Shown here in pieces: positions 35,886 to 43,628 of a stretch of 64,000 nt of DNA. The stretch covers positions 335,677 to 399,676 of the forward strand of contig JAUSBY010000005.1 of NCBI GenBank assembly GCA_030651765.1. Reading direction: 5' to 3'. Numbering within the stretch: the first letter of the stretch is position 1; each line of letters opens with the position of its first letter. The DNA comes from Coriobacteriia bacterium. GTDB lineage: Bacteria > Actinomycetota > Coriobacteriia > Anaerosomatales > Anaerosomataceae. A model generated the notes under the pieces. The model was not told the origin of the DNA, ran no database searches, and worked only from the letters and a program-made list of their open reading frames with translations. Position numbers and translations under genes: made by a program.

Positions 35886-37235
35886 CTAGAGTCCGAACCG
35901 CTGCATACGGGCCTCGAGCGTCTTGGTGGTCAGTCCGAGCAGCTTGGCGGCCTTGGGCGCACTCCCGCCGGCGCGCTCGAGCGCCTGCTTGATGAAGTCC
36001 ATCTCCGTCTCCTCCAGGTCCAGCCCCGACTCCGGAAGCACGAAGCACCGCGTCCCAGCATCGCACACGTTCACGCCGGCTCGGACCTCGGCCGGCAGGT
36101 CGTCGAGCCCGATCTCGTCACTGTGCGAGAGAATGACCATGCGCTCGATGGTGTTCTCGAGCTCGCGGACGTTGCCGGGCCACTGGTACTCGACGAGCGC
36201 CCGCATCGCCTCGGGCGAGATCGTGCGCCCCTGAGCCCCGTACTTCTCGAGGAAGTGGGCCACCAGCGGCGCGATGTCGTCGAGACGCTTGCGAAGCGGC
36301 GGAATGGTGATCGGCACGACATTGAGACGGTAGTAGAGGTCCTCCCTGAATGCACCGTCCGCGATCAACTGCTGCAGGTCCTGGTTGGTTGCGGAGATGA
36401 CCCGTACGTCGACCTCGATGCTCCGGGTTCCGCCGAGTCTCTCGAACGTGCGCTCCTGAAGCACGCGAAGCAGCTTCACCTGAACGGCAGGTCCGATGTC
36501 ACCGATCTCGTCCAGGAACAGCGTGCCCCCATTGGCCATCTCGAAGCGGCCGGGCTTCGCCGTCATCGCGCCGGTGAAGGCACCCTTCTCGTAACCGAAC
36601 AGCTCGCTTTCCAGAAGCGTCTCGGGAAGCGCTCCCGCGCTCACGGAGATGAAGGGTCGCGCCGCGCGCTCCGACAGCCGATGCAGGGCGCGGGCGACAA
36701 GCTCCTTGCCTGTCCCCGACTCACCGTAGAGCATGATGGTGGCCGATGTAGGGGCGACACGCTGCACCGTTTGCAGCACGCCGAGCATGTTCTGGTCGGT
36801 GGCTACAATCCCCTCGACGTCCCAGTCCTGCTCGAGTTCCTCGCGCAGTCGGTCGACCTCGGCAGCGAGTTCACTCATCTTGAGCGCCTTCTCGATAGAG
36901 AGCTTCAGCTCTTCGAGATCGAACGGCTTGGTCAGATACTCGCTCGCTCCCGCCTTCATCGCTTCGACGGCGGTCTGGACGTTGCCATGCGCGGTGAGCA
37001 TGATGACGGGGAAACGGTGACCTTTGCCTCGCAGCCGGCGCAGCACCTCCATGCCGTCGGGCGCGGGCATCTTGTGGTCGAGGACCATGAGGTCCGGCTC
37101 CTGCTCGCTGATGCCCGAGAGCGCCTCCTTACCGTCCGCGGCCTCGGCGACATCGTAGCCCTCGGCCTCCAGGGCCTGTCGCAGCACCCATCGCATGTTC
37201 TTCTCGTCGTCGGCTATGAGCACGCGACGCTTCAT
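35886..37235 (-). CDS. Sigma-54-dependent response regulator (NtrC family)
   Basis: 449-aa activator. It has an N-terminal receiver domain (residues 1-120) with acidic pocket ADDEKN, phosphorylatable aspartate in VLDHKMP and lysine in LTKPFD. The central AAA+ domain (about 140-370) has Walker A GESGTGKE, the sigma-54-contacting GAFTGA loop, Walker [11 protein letters not shown] and the R-finger region. The C-terminal Fis-type helix-turn-helix is [21 protein letters not shown] (key residues around [12 protein letters not shown]). It activates sigma-54 promoters when phosphorylated. It follows the histidine kinase gene with overlapping ends, so the pair is a two-component system. Confidence 0.95.
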   Translation of the reverse strand: MKRRVLIADDEKNMRWVLRQALEAEGYDVAEAADGKEALSGISEQEPDLMVLDHKMPAPDGMEVLRRLRGKGHRFPVIMLTAHGNVQTAVEAMKAGASEYLTKPFDLEELKLSIEKALKMSELAAEVDRLREELEQDWDVEGIVATDQNMLGVLQTVQRVAPTSATIMLYGESGTGKELVARALHRLSERAARPFISVSAGALPETLLESELFGYEKGAFTGAMTAKPGRFEMANGGTLFLDEIGDIGPAVQVKLLRVLQERTFERLGGTRSIEVDVRVISATNQDLQQLIADGAFREDLYYRLNVVPITIPPLRKRLDDIAPLVAHFLEKYGAQGRTISPEAMRALVEYQWPGNVRELENTIERMVILSHSDEIGLDDLPAEVRAGVNVCDAGTRCFVLPESGLDLEETEMDFIKQALERAGGSAPKAAKLLGLTTKTLEARMQRFGL

Positions 37236-38752
37236 GATCTGTTCCCTCCCGAACGACTGGCGGGTACGGCGATCGTGAATCTGGTCCCCGTCCCCGGCGA
37301 ACTCTCGACGTCGACGCGCCCGCCGTGCTGATCGATGATCCTGTGTACGATGGTCAGTCCGAGGCCGGTACCATCGTCGCGCGTTGAGTAAAACGGGTCG
37401 AAGACCTTTGAAAGTGCCTCGGCAGGTATGCCCGGGCCGGTGTCGGCCACAGACACGAACACGAGATCGTCATCATCCCACACGTGCACCTTTATGGTAC
37501 CTCCGGCCTCCTCCATCGCCTGGACCGAGTTGGAGATGAGGTTCACGAGTACCTGCTTGAGCTGATCGGCATCGGCCGCTACGAGCGGCACGCCCGCCGC
37601 GAACTCGGTCTCGATCTCCACCCGCCATTGATTGGCGAAGCGGCGGGTGAACAGCACCACATCGGTGACGACACTCTCGACATCGGTCGGCCTCAATGTG
37701 GGCGCCGACGGCCTGCCAAAGTCCAGCAGCGCCTTGATGACCTTGTCGAGCCGGTCGATCTCCTGCTTGATGACGCCGGCAGCCTCACCGATCCGCTCAA
37801 CATCTCCATCGGCGACCTCGAGCAGCTGCACCGAGGCTCTGATGATGCCGAGCGGGTTGCGAACCTCGTGGGCGACGCCTGCGGTAAGCTCGCCCATCGC
37901 GGCAAGACGGTCGGTACGTATCAGCTGGTCGGTGAGCGCCCGCACCTCCGACACGTCATCGAACGTCACGACCGCCCCGAGAAGACGGCCGTTGACGTCG
38001 CGCATCCGTGACATGCCAACCTGCATGTGTACCGTGAGATCGGCGCGTGTGACCACCTGGGTGTCCATGACCAGCCTGGGCACGCGCCCCGAGAGCAGGC
38101 GCGAGAGCCCCGCATCGACCCCGCCGTCACTGGAGAACAACACGCCGAGCCTACGAGGCACCATCTCCGCCTCGGGCATGCCGAGGATCCGCTCGGCAGC
38201 CGGATTGGCGGTGGCCACCGAGCCGTCCGGCCCCACGGTCAGAACGCCCGAGGTGATCGAACGAAGAATCGACTGCGTGTAGTCCTGGATGTTGACCAAC
38301 TGGATCGCGCGCTCCTCGAGCGTCCGGTACGCGCTCTCGAGCTGCAACTTCACGACCCAAAGGTCGGTGGTTTTGCGCTCCTCAAGGTCTCGGATCCACC
38401 CGAAGAGCGCACCGGTCGCCAGGAACATGACGATCTCGTAGAGGTTATCCACGTCCGGGCCGATGAGCCCGCCCATCGCCACGCGCGCGTGAGGCGCGAA
38501 CAGCAGTGAGGCGGCGACCGCCGCAACCAGGCCGCCACGCAGTCCGAAGGCGAACCCTGCGTACATGATCGGCACGTAGTAGAGCTTGCGGTAGAGCAGG
38601 TGCATGGTCATGCTCTGCGCGCTCGTGTCGGTCATGAAGTGCAGCGCGGTGATCACAGCCAGCAGCACGATCACGAGCGCCACGTCACGGCGGGAGGTCG
38701 CGCGGCGACTCCCCGCGTCCAGACCGTTGGTGGGTGGGACGGACTCGTTCAT
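37232..38752 (-). CDS. Membrane PAS-containing sensor histidine kinase
   Basis: 506-aa kinase. Several hydrophobic segments between about residues 22 and 120 form a membrane domain. A PAS domain (about 155-270) follows, then a dimerisation domain with the H box GVAHEVRNPLG and a catalytic ATPase domain with N box (QVLVNLISNSVQAM), G1 (DTGPGIP) and G2 (GTGLGLTI). It is predicted to phosphorylate the sigma-54 activator encoded directly downstream. ATG at 38752 overlaps the rpoN stop by four bases. NtrB-like layout, but the stimulus cannot be inferred. Confidence 0.92.
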   Translation of the reverse strand: MNESVPPTNGLDAGSRRATSRRDVALVIVLLAVITALHFMTDTSAQSMTMHLLYRKLYYVPIMYAGFAFGLRGGLVAAVAASLLFAPHARVAMGGLIGPDVDNLYEIVMFLATGALFGWIRDLEERKTTDLWVVKLQLESAYRTLEERAIQLVNIQDYTQSILRSITSGVLTVGPDGSVATANPAAERILGMPEAEMVPRRLGVLFSSDGGVDAGLSRLLSGRVPRLVMDTQVVTRADLTVHMQVGMSRMRDVNGRLLGAVVTFDDVSEVRALTDQLIRTDRLAAMGELTAGVAHEVRNPLGIIRASVQLLEVADGDVERIGEAAGVIKQEIDRLDKVIKALLDFGRPSAPTLRPTDVESVVTDVVLFTRRFANQWRVEIETEFAAGVPLVAADADQLKQVLVNLISNSVQAMEEAGGTIKVHVWDDDDLVFVSVADTGPGIPAEALSKVFDPFYSTRDDGTGLGLTIVHRIIDQHGGRVDVESSPGTGTRFTIAVPASRSGGNRS

Positions 38753-40143
38753 CGCCGCTTCCTGGCCCACGACGGCTCTATACCGAGCTCCTCGCGATAC
38801 TTGGCCACAGTCCGCCGGGCGACCCGCACACCCTCGGCGGCGAGCGCCTCGGTGAGCTTCTGATCCGATAGAGGATGACCCGGCTCCTCGGCCAGCAACA
38901 GATTCCTGATGCGCTGCTTGATCGTTGTGGCCGCGACATCCATACCGCTCGACGATCGGTACCCGCCGGAGAAGAAGTGCTTGAGCTCGAACAGACCGTA
39001 CGGCGTCGCCATGTACTTCCCCGTGACGCCACGGCTCACCGTGGACAGGTGGACGCCGATCTCAACCGCAACGTCCTCGAGCCGCAGAGGGCGCAGATCG
39101 CCCCGGCCGTCTTCGAAGAAGTCGCGCTGCACCTCGAGGATGATGCCTGCGATGCGACTCACCGTGTCCCGACGGCGGTCGACGTTGCGCATGAACGTCT
39201 CGGCCTGCCTGATCTTGTCCTTCAGATAGCGCTTCGTATCCTCGTCGGCCGAGGAGCCGGAGCGCAACATAGAACGGTATCGTGGACTCACGCGCAGGAC
39301 GGGAACCGCCTCGTTGTTGGCGATGACGAGCCACTCATCGCCGAATCGCCTCAACGTCACATCGGGCACCACGTACCCGGGTGCGGGCCCGGGCGAGAAC
39401 GCGCCTGCAGGCCGAGGGTTCAGGGACTTGAGCTTCTCGACTTCGTCGCGCACCACGTCTTCAGTGACGCCGATCGCCCGCGCGATCTTCCGGAAGTGAT
39501 TGACGGCGACATCGTCGAGATGGTCCTCGATGATCGACGTGAGAACCGGAGACGTCACGCCGATCGTCTCGGCCTGAAGGAGCAGTGCCTCGATGACCGA
39601 ACGCGCGCCGACACCGGGAGGATCGAGCTGTTGGATCAGGCGTAGCGCCTCTTCGGCGGTCCCCTTCGAGACCCCGGTGATCTGCGCGATCTCCGAACAG
39701 CTTCCGACGAAGAAGCCGTCATCGTCGAGGAAGCCCACCGTCGCCCTTGCGGCGAGCGCTACATCATCGGGAGCATCGAGGAGCGTCAGCTGTTCGAGCA
39801 GATAGTCAGCGAAGCTCTGAACGCCACCCACGAACTCATCGGCGTTGACTGTCTCGGCGTTGGGGTCGCGTGGAGCGTTCCCGTCCATGCGCTCGAGTTC
39901 CTCGTACTGGTCGAGCCACTCGTCCCACGCCCGCTCGTCATCGCCCTCGTCCCGGGGGTCGTCGGCATCCTCGGAGGTGTCGTACTCCTCTTCCTCAACC
40001 TCGAGTACGGGATTCTCGAGCAACTCGGTCTCGATGAGAACCTGCAGCTCGGCGACGGGCATCGCGAGAATACTCAGGCCCTGATACACCTGCGGTGAAA
40101 GGGTTATCTTCTGCCGGAGTTCCGGCCGGTGCGTCAGATCCAT
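38749..40143 (-). CDS. rpoN: RNA polymerase sigma-54 factor
   Basis: 464-aa sigma-54. Region I begins with the glutamine/leucine-rich ELRQKITLSPQVYQGLSILAMPVAEL segment (key positions Q..LSPQ...L..L), then an acidic region II (EVEEEEYDTSEDADD), a core-binding domain, and the C-terminal RpoN box ARRTVAKYREELGI that reads the -24 element. Length is normal. Sigma-54 is rare in Actinomycetota, so its presence with its own kinase and activator in one operon is notable. The 88-base upstream gap contains TTGTTA and CATAAT 19 bases apart, a possible promoter. Confidence 0.94.
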   Translation of the reverse strand: MDLTHRPELRQKITLSPQVYQGLSILAMPVAELQVLIETELLENPVLEVEEEEYDTSEDADDPRDEGDDERAWDEWLDQYEELERMDGNAPRDPNAETVNADEFVGGVQSFADYLLEQLTLLDAPDDVALAARATVGFLDDDGFFVGSCSEIAQITGVSKGTAEEALRLIQQLDPPGVGARSVIEALLLQAETIGVTSPVLTSIIEDHLDDVAVNHFRKIARAIGVTEDVVRDEVEKLKSLNPRPAGAFSPGPAPGYVVPDVTLRRFGDEWLVIANNEAVPVLRVSPRYRSMLRSGSSADEDTKRYLKDKIRQAETFMRNVDRRRDTVSRIAGIILEVQRDFFEDGRGDLRPLRLEDVAVEIGVHLSTVSRGVTGKYMATPYGLFELKHFFSGGYRSSSGMDVAATTIKQRIRNLLLAEEPGHPLSDQKLTEALAAEGVRVARRTVAKYREELGIEPSWARKRR

Positions 40144-40231
40144 GTGGACTCACCCGCGGGTCGGATATGCAAGCAAACAACGTACCATACTGATTATGCA
40201 CGCTGAGCTCCAGGGGATAACAAACGCACCC

Positions 40232-41236
40232 TCATAGCGCGTCGTGCGTGCCGTCTCCTGCGACCACCGGCATCTCGGCCGGTACCGCGGTACGGAACTG
40301 CGACAGTATGACCGCCGCGATAACGAGCCCGCCCCCCAGCAACTGCAACGCGCTCAGGTGCTCGGCAAAGAGCACCCACGCCGCGAGACCGGCGATGACC
40401 GGCTCCACCGTCGAGGTGACAGAAGCCTTCGTCGCCTCGATGAGATGCAGTGCCTTCAGGAACGCGCCGAACGGGATGACGGTGCTCACAACCGCAAGCA
40501 CCAGGACCGCGCCAAGCGCGCGCATGTCGGACAGAAGCAGCAGGATCGGCCCCGGCCCCCCGAGCACCACGAGCCAGAACACACTCGCAGCGCCGAGCCC
40601 ATACGCGAGAAGCGTCCACGGGGTGAACCTGCTCGCGGCGTATCGCCCCATCAGCGCATACCCGGCGAATAGCACCGCCGACGCGAGTCCCCAGGCAAGC
40701 CCTTCTGCCGAGACCGTCATTCCGTCCCCGCCGATCACGCCCACCATGAGACCGCATCCGACAACGCTCAGGCCGACCGCCGATGGTAGCGCCCAGGTCA
40801 GCCGCTCACCGAGCAGCGCCACCGAGAACACGAGCACGATCACCGGTGCGAGGTACTCGAGCAGGATAGCCGTGGCCACCCCCGTCAGCGAGATCGTCTT
40901 GAAGTAGGCGAAGTGCACGAGCGCCAGGCCGAACACCCCGAAGAAGGCGAGGAACGGCAGGTCGCGGCTCCTGACGACAAGGTGGCTTCGCTGTCGCGCG
41001 ATGAGATAGACGGCCACGATGAGAAACGATACCGCCGCCCGCGCGGCCGAGAGCAACACCGGGTCGACCGAGAGTCCCAGCGGGGCCACGATCCAGCCGG
41101 CCGTAGCGACGCCCGGCTCGGTGAACAGCCACTTGGCCATCAGACCGCCGCACGCCCAGCACGCCGCAGCTCCCAGCACGAGCGCGTACCCTTCGGCGAC
41201 GCGTGAGGTCACCCCCCGGGCGTCGGTCAGCTTCAC
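40232..41236 (-). CDS. EamA/DMT-family transporter
   Basis: 334-aa membrane protein with ten predicted helices arranged as two EamA repeats (about residues 15-155 and 170-320). Conserved features include AAVSFLIVAVYL, LEYLAPVIVLVFSVALLGERL and the second-repeat STVEPVIAGLAAWVLFAEHL. Members export metabolites or amino acids; substrate unknown. It starts at the four-base overlap with the CDF gene, so it should be coexpressed with that efflux pump under the CsoR-type operator. Confidence 0.88.
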   Translation of the reverse strand: MKLTDARGVTSRVAEGYALVLGAAACWACGGLMAKWLFTEPGVATAGWIVAPLGLSVDPVLLSAARAAVSFLIVAVYLIARQRSHLVVRSRDLPFLAFFGVFGLALVHFAYFKTISLTGVATAILLEYLAPVIVLVFSVALLGERLTWALPSAVGLSVVGCGLMVGVIGGDGMTVSAEGLAWGLASAVLFAGYALMGRYAASRFTPWTLLAYGLGAASVFWLVVLGGPGPILLLLSDMRALGAVLVLAVVSTVIPFGAFLKALHLIEATKASVTSTVEPVIAGLAAWVLFAEHLSALQLLGGGLVIAAVILSQFRTAVPAEMPVVAGDGTHDAL

Positions 41237-42171
41237 AGCATCCCACGTTCTTCCTGGGATGCGGTCTTGCCCTTCTGATATGCGTCGAGCGGCTCGAGAT
41301 GCGCAATCACGTCGGTAACCTCGTCGAAGGCGTCGTAGACCGCTCGCTCCACGCGCTCGGCGACCTCGTGACCCTGGCCAACCGTGACGCCCGAATCGAC
41401 CTGCACGTGCAGGTCGACGTAGACGTCGGTACCCGTGCCGCGGCTCCTCACATCGTGACAGCCGAGCACACCGTCCACACCCAGCACGACGGCGTTCACG
41501 GCAGCCGGCCGCACGCGCGCCGTATCGGCAAGTGTGCTACCCGCCTCTCCCAGTACGCGGAACGCGGCGATGATGATGAACACGGCGACCACCATGCCGA
41601 GTACGGGGTCGGCGATCGGATAGCCGAGACGCACGGCCACGAGGCCGCCAATCACGCCCAGGGTCACCATCACATCGCTTGCGGTGTGGCTTGCATCGGC
41701 AGCCAGGATCTCGCTGCCGAGCTTTCGGGCCGCGCGCCGCTCCATGGTCGTGACGACAAGGTTCACGGCCAGGGTGACCGTCATCACCACGAAGCTCAGA
41801 GCGTCGACCGCCGGGCCCGCGCCCGGATCCTGGAGCCGCTCGAAAGCGGCCGAGCCGACACGCCACGCAGCGAAGAGCAGCAGCGCGCCGATCGCGGCCG
41901 AGGCGAACGTCTCGTACTTCGTGTGACCGTACGGATGGTCGCTATCGGCGGGGCGTGCGGCCAGCCCGAGACCCAACAGACCGATGACGTTGGATGTTCC
42001 GTCAAACAGCGAGTGGAAACCGTCGGCGGTGACCGAGACCGAGTCGATCCACAGTCCGTACGCGAGCTTGGCCGACGCCACGGCGAGGTTCAGGAACAGA
42101 ACCCACCAGAGCACCCGTCGAACCGCCCGGATCCTCTCAACCGCCCCCTCACGTGGACGCATGTATCCCAT
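41233..42171 (-). CDS. Cation diffusion facilitator family transporter
   Basis: 312-aa CDF efflux protein with six predicted helices and a cytosolic C-terminal domain. Metal-site motifs are VTADGFHSLFDG in helix 2 (HxxxD) and DASHTASDVM in helix 5 (HxxxD), the HxxxD/HxxxD pattern unlike the HxxxD/DxxxD of iron or manganese types. A DHPYGHTKYE segment lies in the second loop. It exports divalent cations such as Zn, Co, Ni or Fe in exchange for protons. It is divergent from csoR; the operator at 42195-42211 is 23 bases from its ATG. Confidence 0.9.
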   Translation of the reverse strand: MGYMRPREGAVERIRAVRRVLWWVLFLNLAVASAKLAYGLWIDSVSVTADGFHSLFDGTSNVIGLLGLGLAARPADSDHPYGHTKYETFASAAIGALLLFAAWRVGSAAFERLQDPGAGPAVDALSFVVMTVTLAVNLVVTTMERRAARKLGSEILAADASHTASDVMVTLGVIGGLVAVRLGYPIADPVLGMVVAVFIIIAAFRVLGEAGSTLADTARVRPAAVNAVVLGVDGVLGCHDVRSRGTGTDVYVDLHVQVDSGVTVGQGHEVAERVERAVYDAFDEVTDVIAHLEPLDAYQKGKTASQEERGML

Positions 42172-42184
42172 GAGTGCTCCCCAC

Positions 42185-42214
42185 TTGCCGACACATACCC
42201 CCTAGGGGTATATT
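42185..42214 (+). promoter_or_regulatory. csoR promoter with embedded CsoR-type operator, shared with the CDF gene
   Basis: TTGCCG (42185-42190) and TATATT (42209-42214) lie 18 bases apart and read toward csoR. The palindrome ATACCCCCTAGGGGTAT at 42195-42211 fills the spacer, so CsoR would autoregulate. The site also lies just before the divergent CDF-DMT operon. The centre is three bases instead of two. Confidence 0.82.
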
Positions 42215-42271
42215 CGCACAGACAAACGATTCGATTGTACGCCAGGAGCCAGCCGAAACAAGGAGCCGGGC

Positions 42272-42574
42272 ATGACTGACACGCTGCGAGTGCCGATGGG
42301 CACGACCGAAGAAGAACGCCGGCGGATCATCAACCGGCTCAAGCGCCTCGAAGGCCAGATCCGTGGACTGCAGACCATGATCGAGTCCGGCAAGGACTGC
42401 GAGGCCATCCTCACTCAGATCATGGCGGCCAAGTCGGCGCTCAACCAGGTCGGCCTGCACATCGTCGGACACTCGATGAAGACCTGCCTCGTCGATGACG
42501 AGGCCCGGAGCAGGGACGAACTGATCGACGAAGCTATCAAGGTGTTCCTGAAGTACTCGAGCTGCGTGCAGTAG
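42272..42574 (+). CDS. csoR: CsoR/CstR-family (DUF156) repressor
   Basis: 100-aa helical DNA-binding repressor. The family core is IINRLKRLEGQIRGLQTMIE, then KDCEAILTQIMAAKSALNQV. Cys43 and Cys72 are 29 residues apart, as in copper CsoR (Cys36/Cys65 of the tuberculosis protein) and CstR. The position equivalent to the copper-ligand His61 is Ser68, with a histidine one place earlier (His67). This favours a persulfide-type or altered-metal sensor over a classic copper sensor, but metal binding by His63 or His67 is possible. GGAG lies six bases before the ATG. Confidence 0.88.
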   Translation: MTDTLRVPMGTTEEERRRIINRLKRLEGQIRGLQTMIESGKDCEAILTQIMAAKSALNQVGLHIVGHSMKTCLVDDEARSRDELIDEAIKVFLKYSSCVQ

Positions 42575-42587
42575 GAGACCGCTCGCG

Positions 42588-42947
42588 TCACCTGACCGCA
42601 TCGTCGACGATCGCAACCATCGCGACCTCGTCCCCCTCGGCCCGCGGCGCCGCCTCGGGTTCGATGACGTTCCACAGCACCGTCGGCCGGATCGCCGTGA
42701 CCCACACGATCTCACCCTCGGCATACACGTGCAGCTTGCACGGATGCTCGTCGTCGTCACCGGCCACCACATCGAGGACGACGAGTGGCTGGATATCGAA
42801 ACCCTTCGCCGCGAGTGTGGCCTGAAGGTCATGGCGCCGGACAACGCACAGGCCGTGGGAGCGCACGGCGCCCTCCACGGCCTCAAGAGTCTCCCGGAAT
42901 CCCTTGGATCCTTCTCGCCTATACGTGAACTCCACCTGGGCGTTCAT
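42588..42947 (-). CDS. DUF302 domain protein
   Basis: 119-aa protein of the DUF302 family, whose function is unknown. It shows GFRETLEAVEGAVRSHG, then DLQATLAAKGFDIQPLVVLDV, and the diagnostic PCKLHVYAEGEIVWVTAIRPT. DUF302 proteins often sit near sulfur, redox or metal-resistance genes (from general knowledge). It is third in the thioredoxin-zinc ribbon-DUF302 run starting at the 43542 operator. Its stop faces csoR 14 bases away. The ribosome site is weak. Confidence 0.85.
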   Translation of the reverse strand: MNAQVEFTYRREGSKGFRETLEAVEGAVRSHGLCVVRRHDLQATLAAKGFDIQPLVVLDVVAGDDDEHPCKLHVYAEGEIVWVTAIRPTVLWNVIEPEAAPRAEGDEVAMVAIVDDAVR

Positions 42948-42979
42948 CGCATGCCAGCCTCACGGACGGCCGACTACGC

Positions 42980-43174
42980 TCAAGAGAAACCACCTCTCGG
43001 AGCGCATGAGCCGCCAGAACGAGACGGGAGGGCGACGAAGCCGCCGCCCACTCCGCTGTGCACCTTCGTCGAGCCACACTCTGGGCATACCTTGTCGGCC
43101 TCCCTGATGAACCGCGTCAAGAACCGGTCGAACCGGTGCCCACACTCCGTGCAGTGCAGTTCGTACGTCGGCAT
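42980..43174 (-). CDS. FmdB-type zinc-ribbon protein
   Basis: 64-aa FmdB/regulator-like zinc ribbon: MPTYELHCTECGHRFDRFL, then CPECGS, giving two CxxC pairs. A glycine/serine-rich tail follows. Function unknown; proteins of this type are small cytosolic metal-binding factors. It starts three bases after the thioredoxin stop, so it is in the same transcript. Confidence 0.85.
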   Translation of the reverse strand: MPTYELHCTECGHRFDRFLTRFIREADKVCPECGSTKVHSGVGGGFVALPSRSGGSCAPRGGFS

Positions 43175-43177
43175 CGA

Positions 43178-43501
43178 TCAGACCAGACCGAACTCGCGAC
43201 CGAGCGCATCGGCGCCTCGCGCACCCACGACCTGCGTGACCAGAGTACCACGCTCGAACTTCGCGATAGTCGGAATGCTCATGATTCCGTACTTCATGGC
43301 CACGTCACGAGCCTCGTCGACGTTGACCTTCACGAACTGGGCCTTGTCGCCGACTTTGGCTGCGAGCTTCTCCAGCTCGGGGGCCACCATCTTGCACGGG
43401 CCGCACCACGGAGCCCAGAAGTCGACGATCACGGGAACCGTCGCATCGAGTACCTCGGTGGTGAACTCGCTCTCACTTATCTCACGGACTGCTGTACTCA
43501 C
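43178..43501 (-). CDS. trxA: Thioredoxin
   Basis: 107-aa thioredoxin with the active site VDFWAPWCGPCKMVAPELEKLA (WCGPC), the cis-proline SIPTIAKF and the terminal GLV helix, all normal. GTG at 43501 is chosen because GGAGGAG lies upstream; an earlier in-frame start would run through the promoter and operator. It probably feeds electrons to CcdA, whose promoter carries the identical operator. Confidence 0.95.
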   Translation of the reverse strand: MSTAVREISESEFTTEVLDATVPVIVDFWAPWCGPCKMVAPELEKLAAKVGDKAQFVKVNVDEARDVAMKYGIMSIPTIAKFERGTLVTQVVGARGADALGREFGLV

Positions 43502-43538
43502 CGTGTCTCCTCCCATACGGGTCGGTGTTCCGGTAGTC

Positions 43539-43566
43539 AGTATACCCCATGGGGTATCCCTGTCAA
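43539..43566 (-). promoter_or_regulatory. Thioredoxin promoter with embedded CsoR-type operator
   Basis: Minus-strand TTGACA (43561-43566), 16-base spacer and TATACT (43539-43544): a near-consensus promoter. The palindrome ATACCCCATGGGGTAT (43542-43557) covers the spacer and part of the -10. The GTG of the thioredoxin gene lies 38 bases downstream of the -10. Confidence 0.88.
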
Positions 43567-43628
43567 GCGCTCCGGTGGCACTCCCCTGACGGTTCATCTA
43601 TCGTCGCACAGTGGAGGTGAGAACACTC

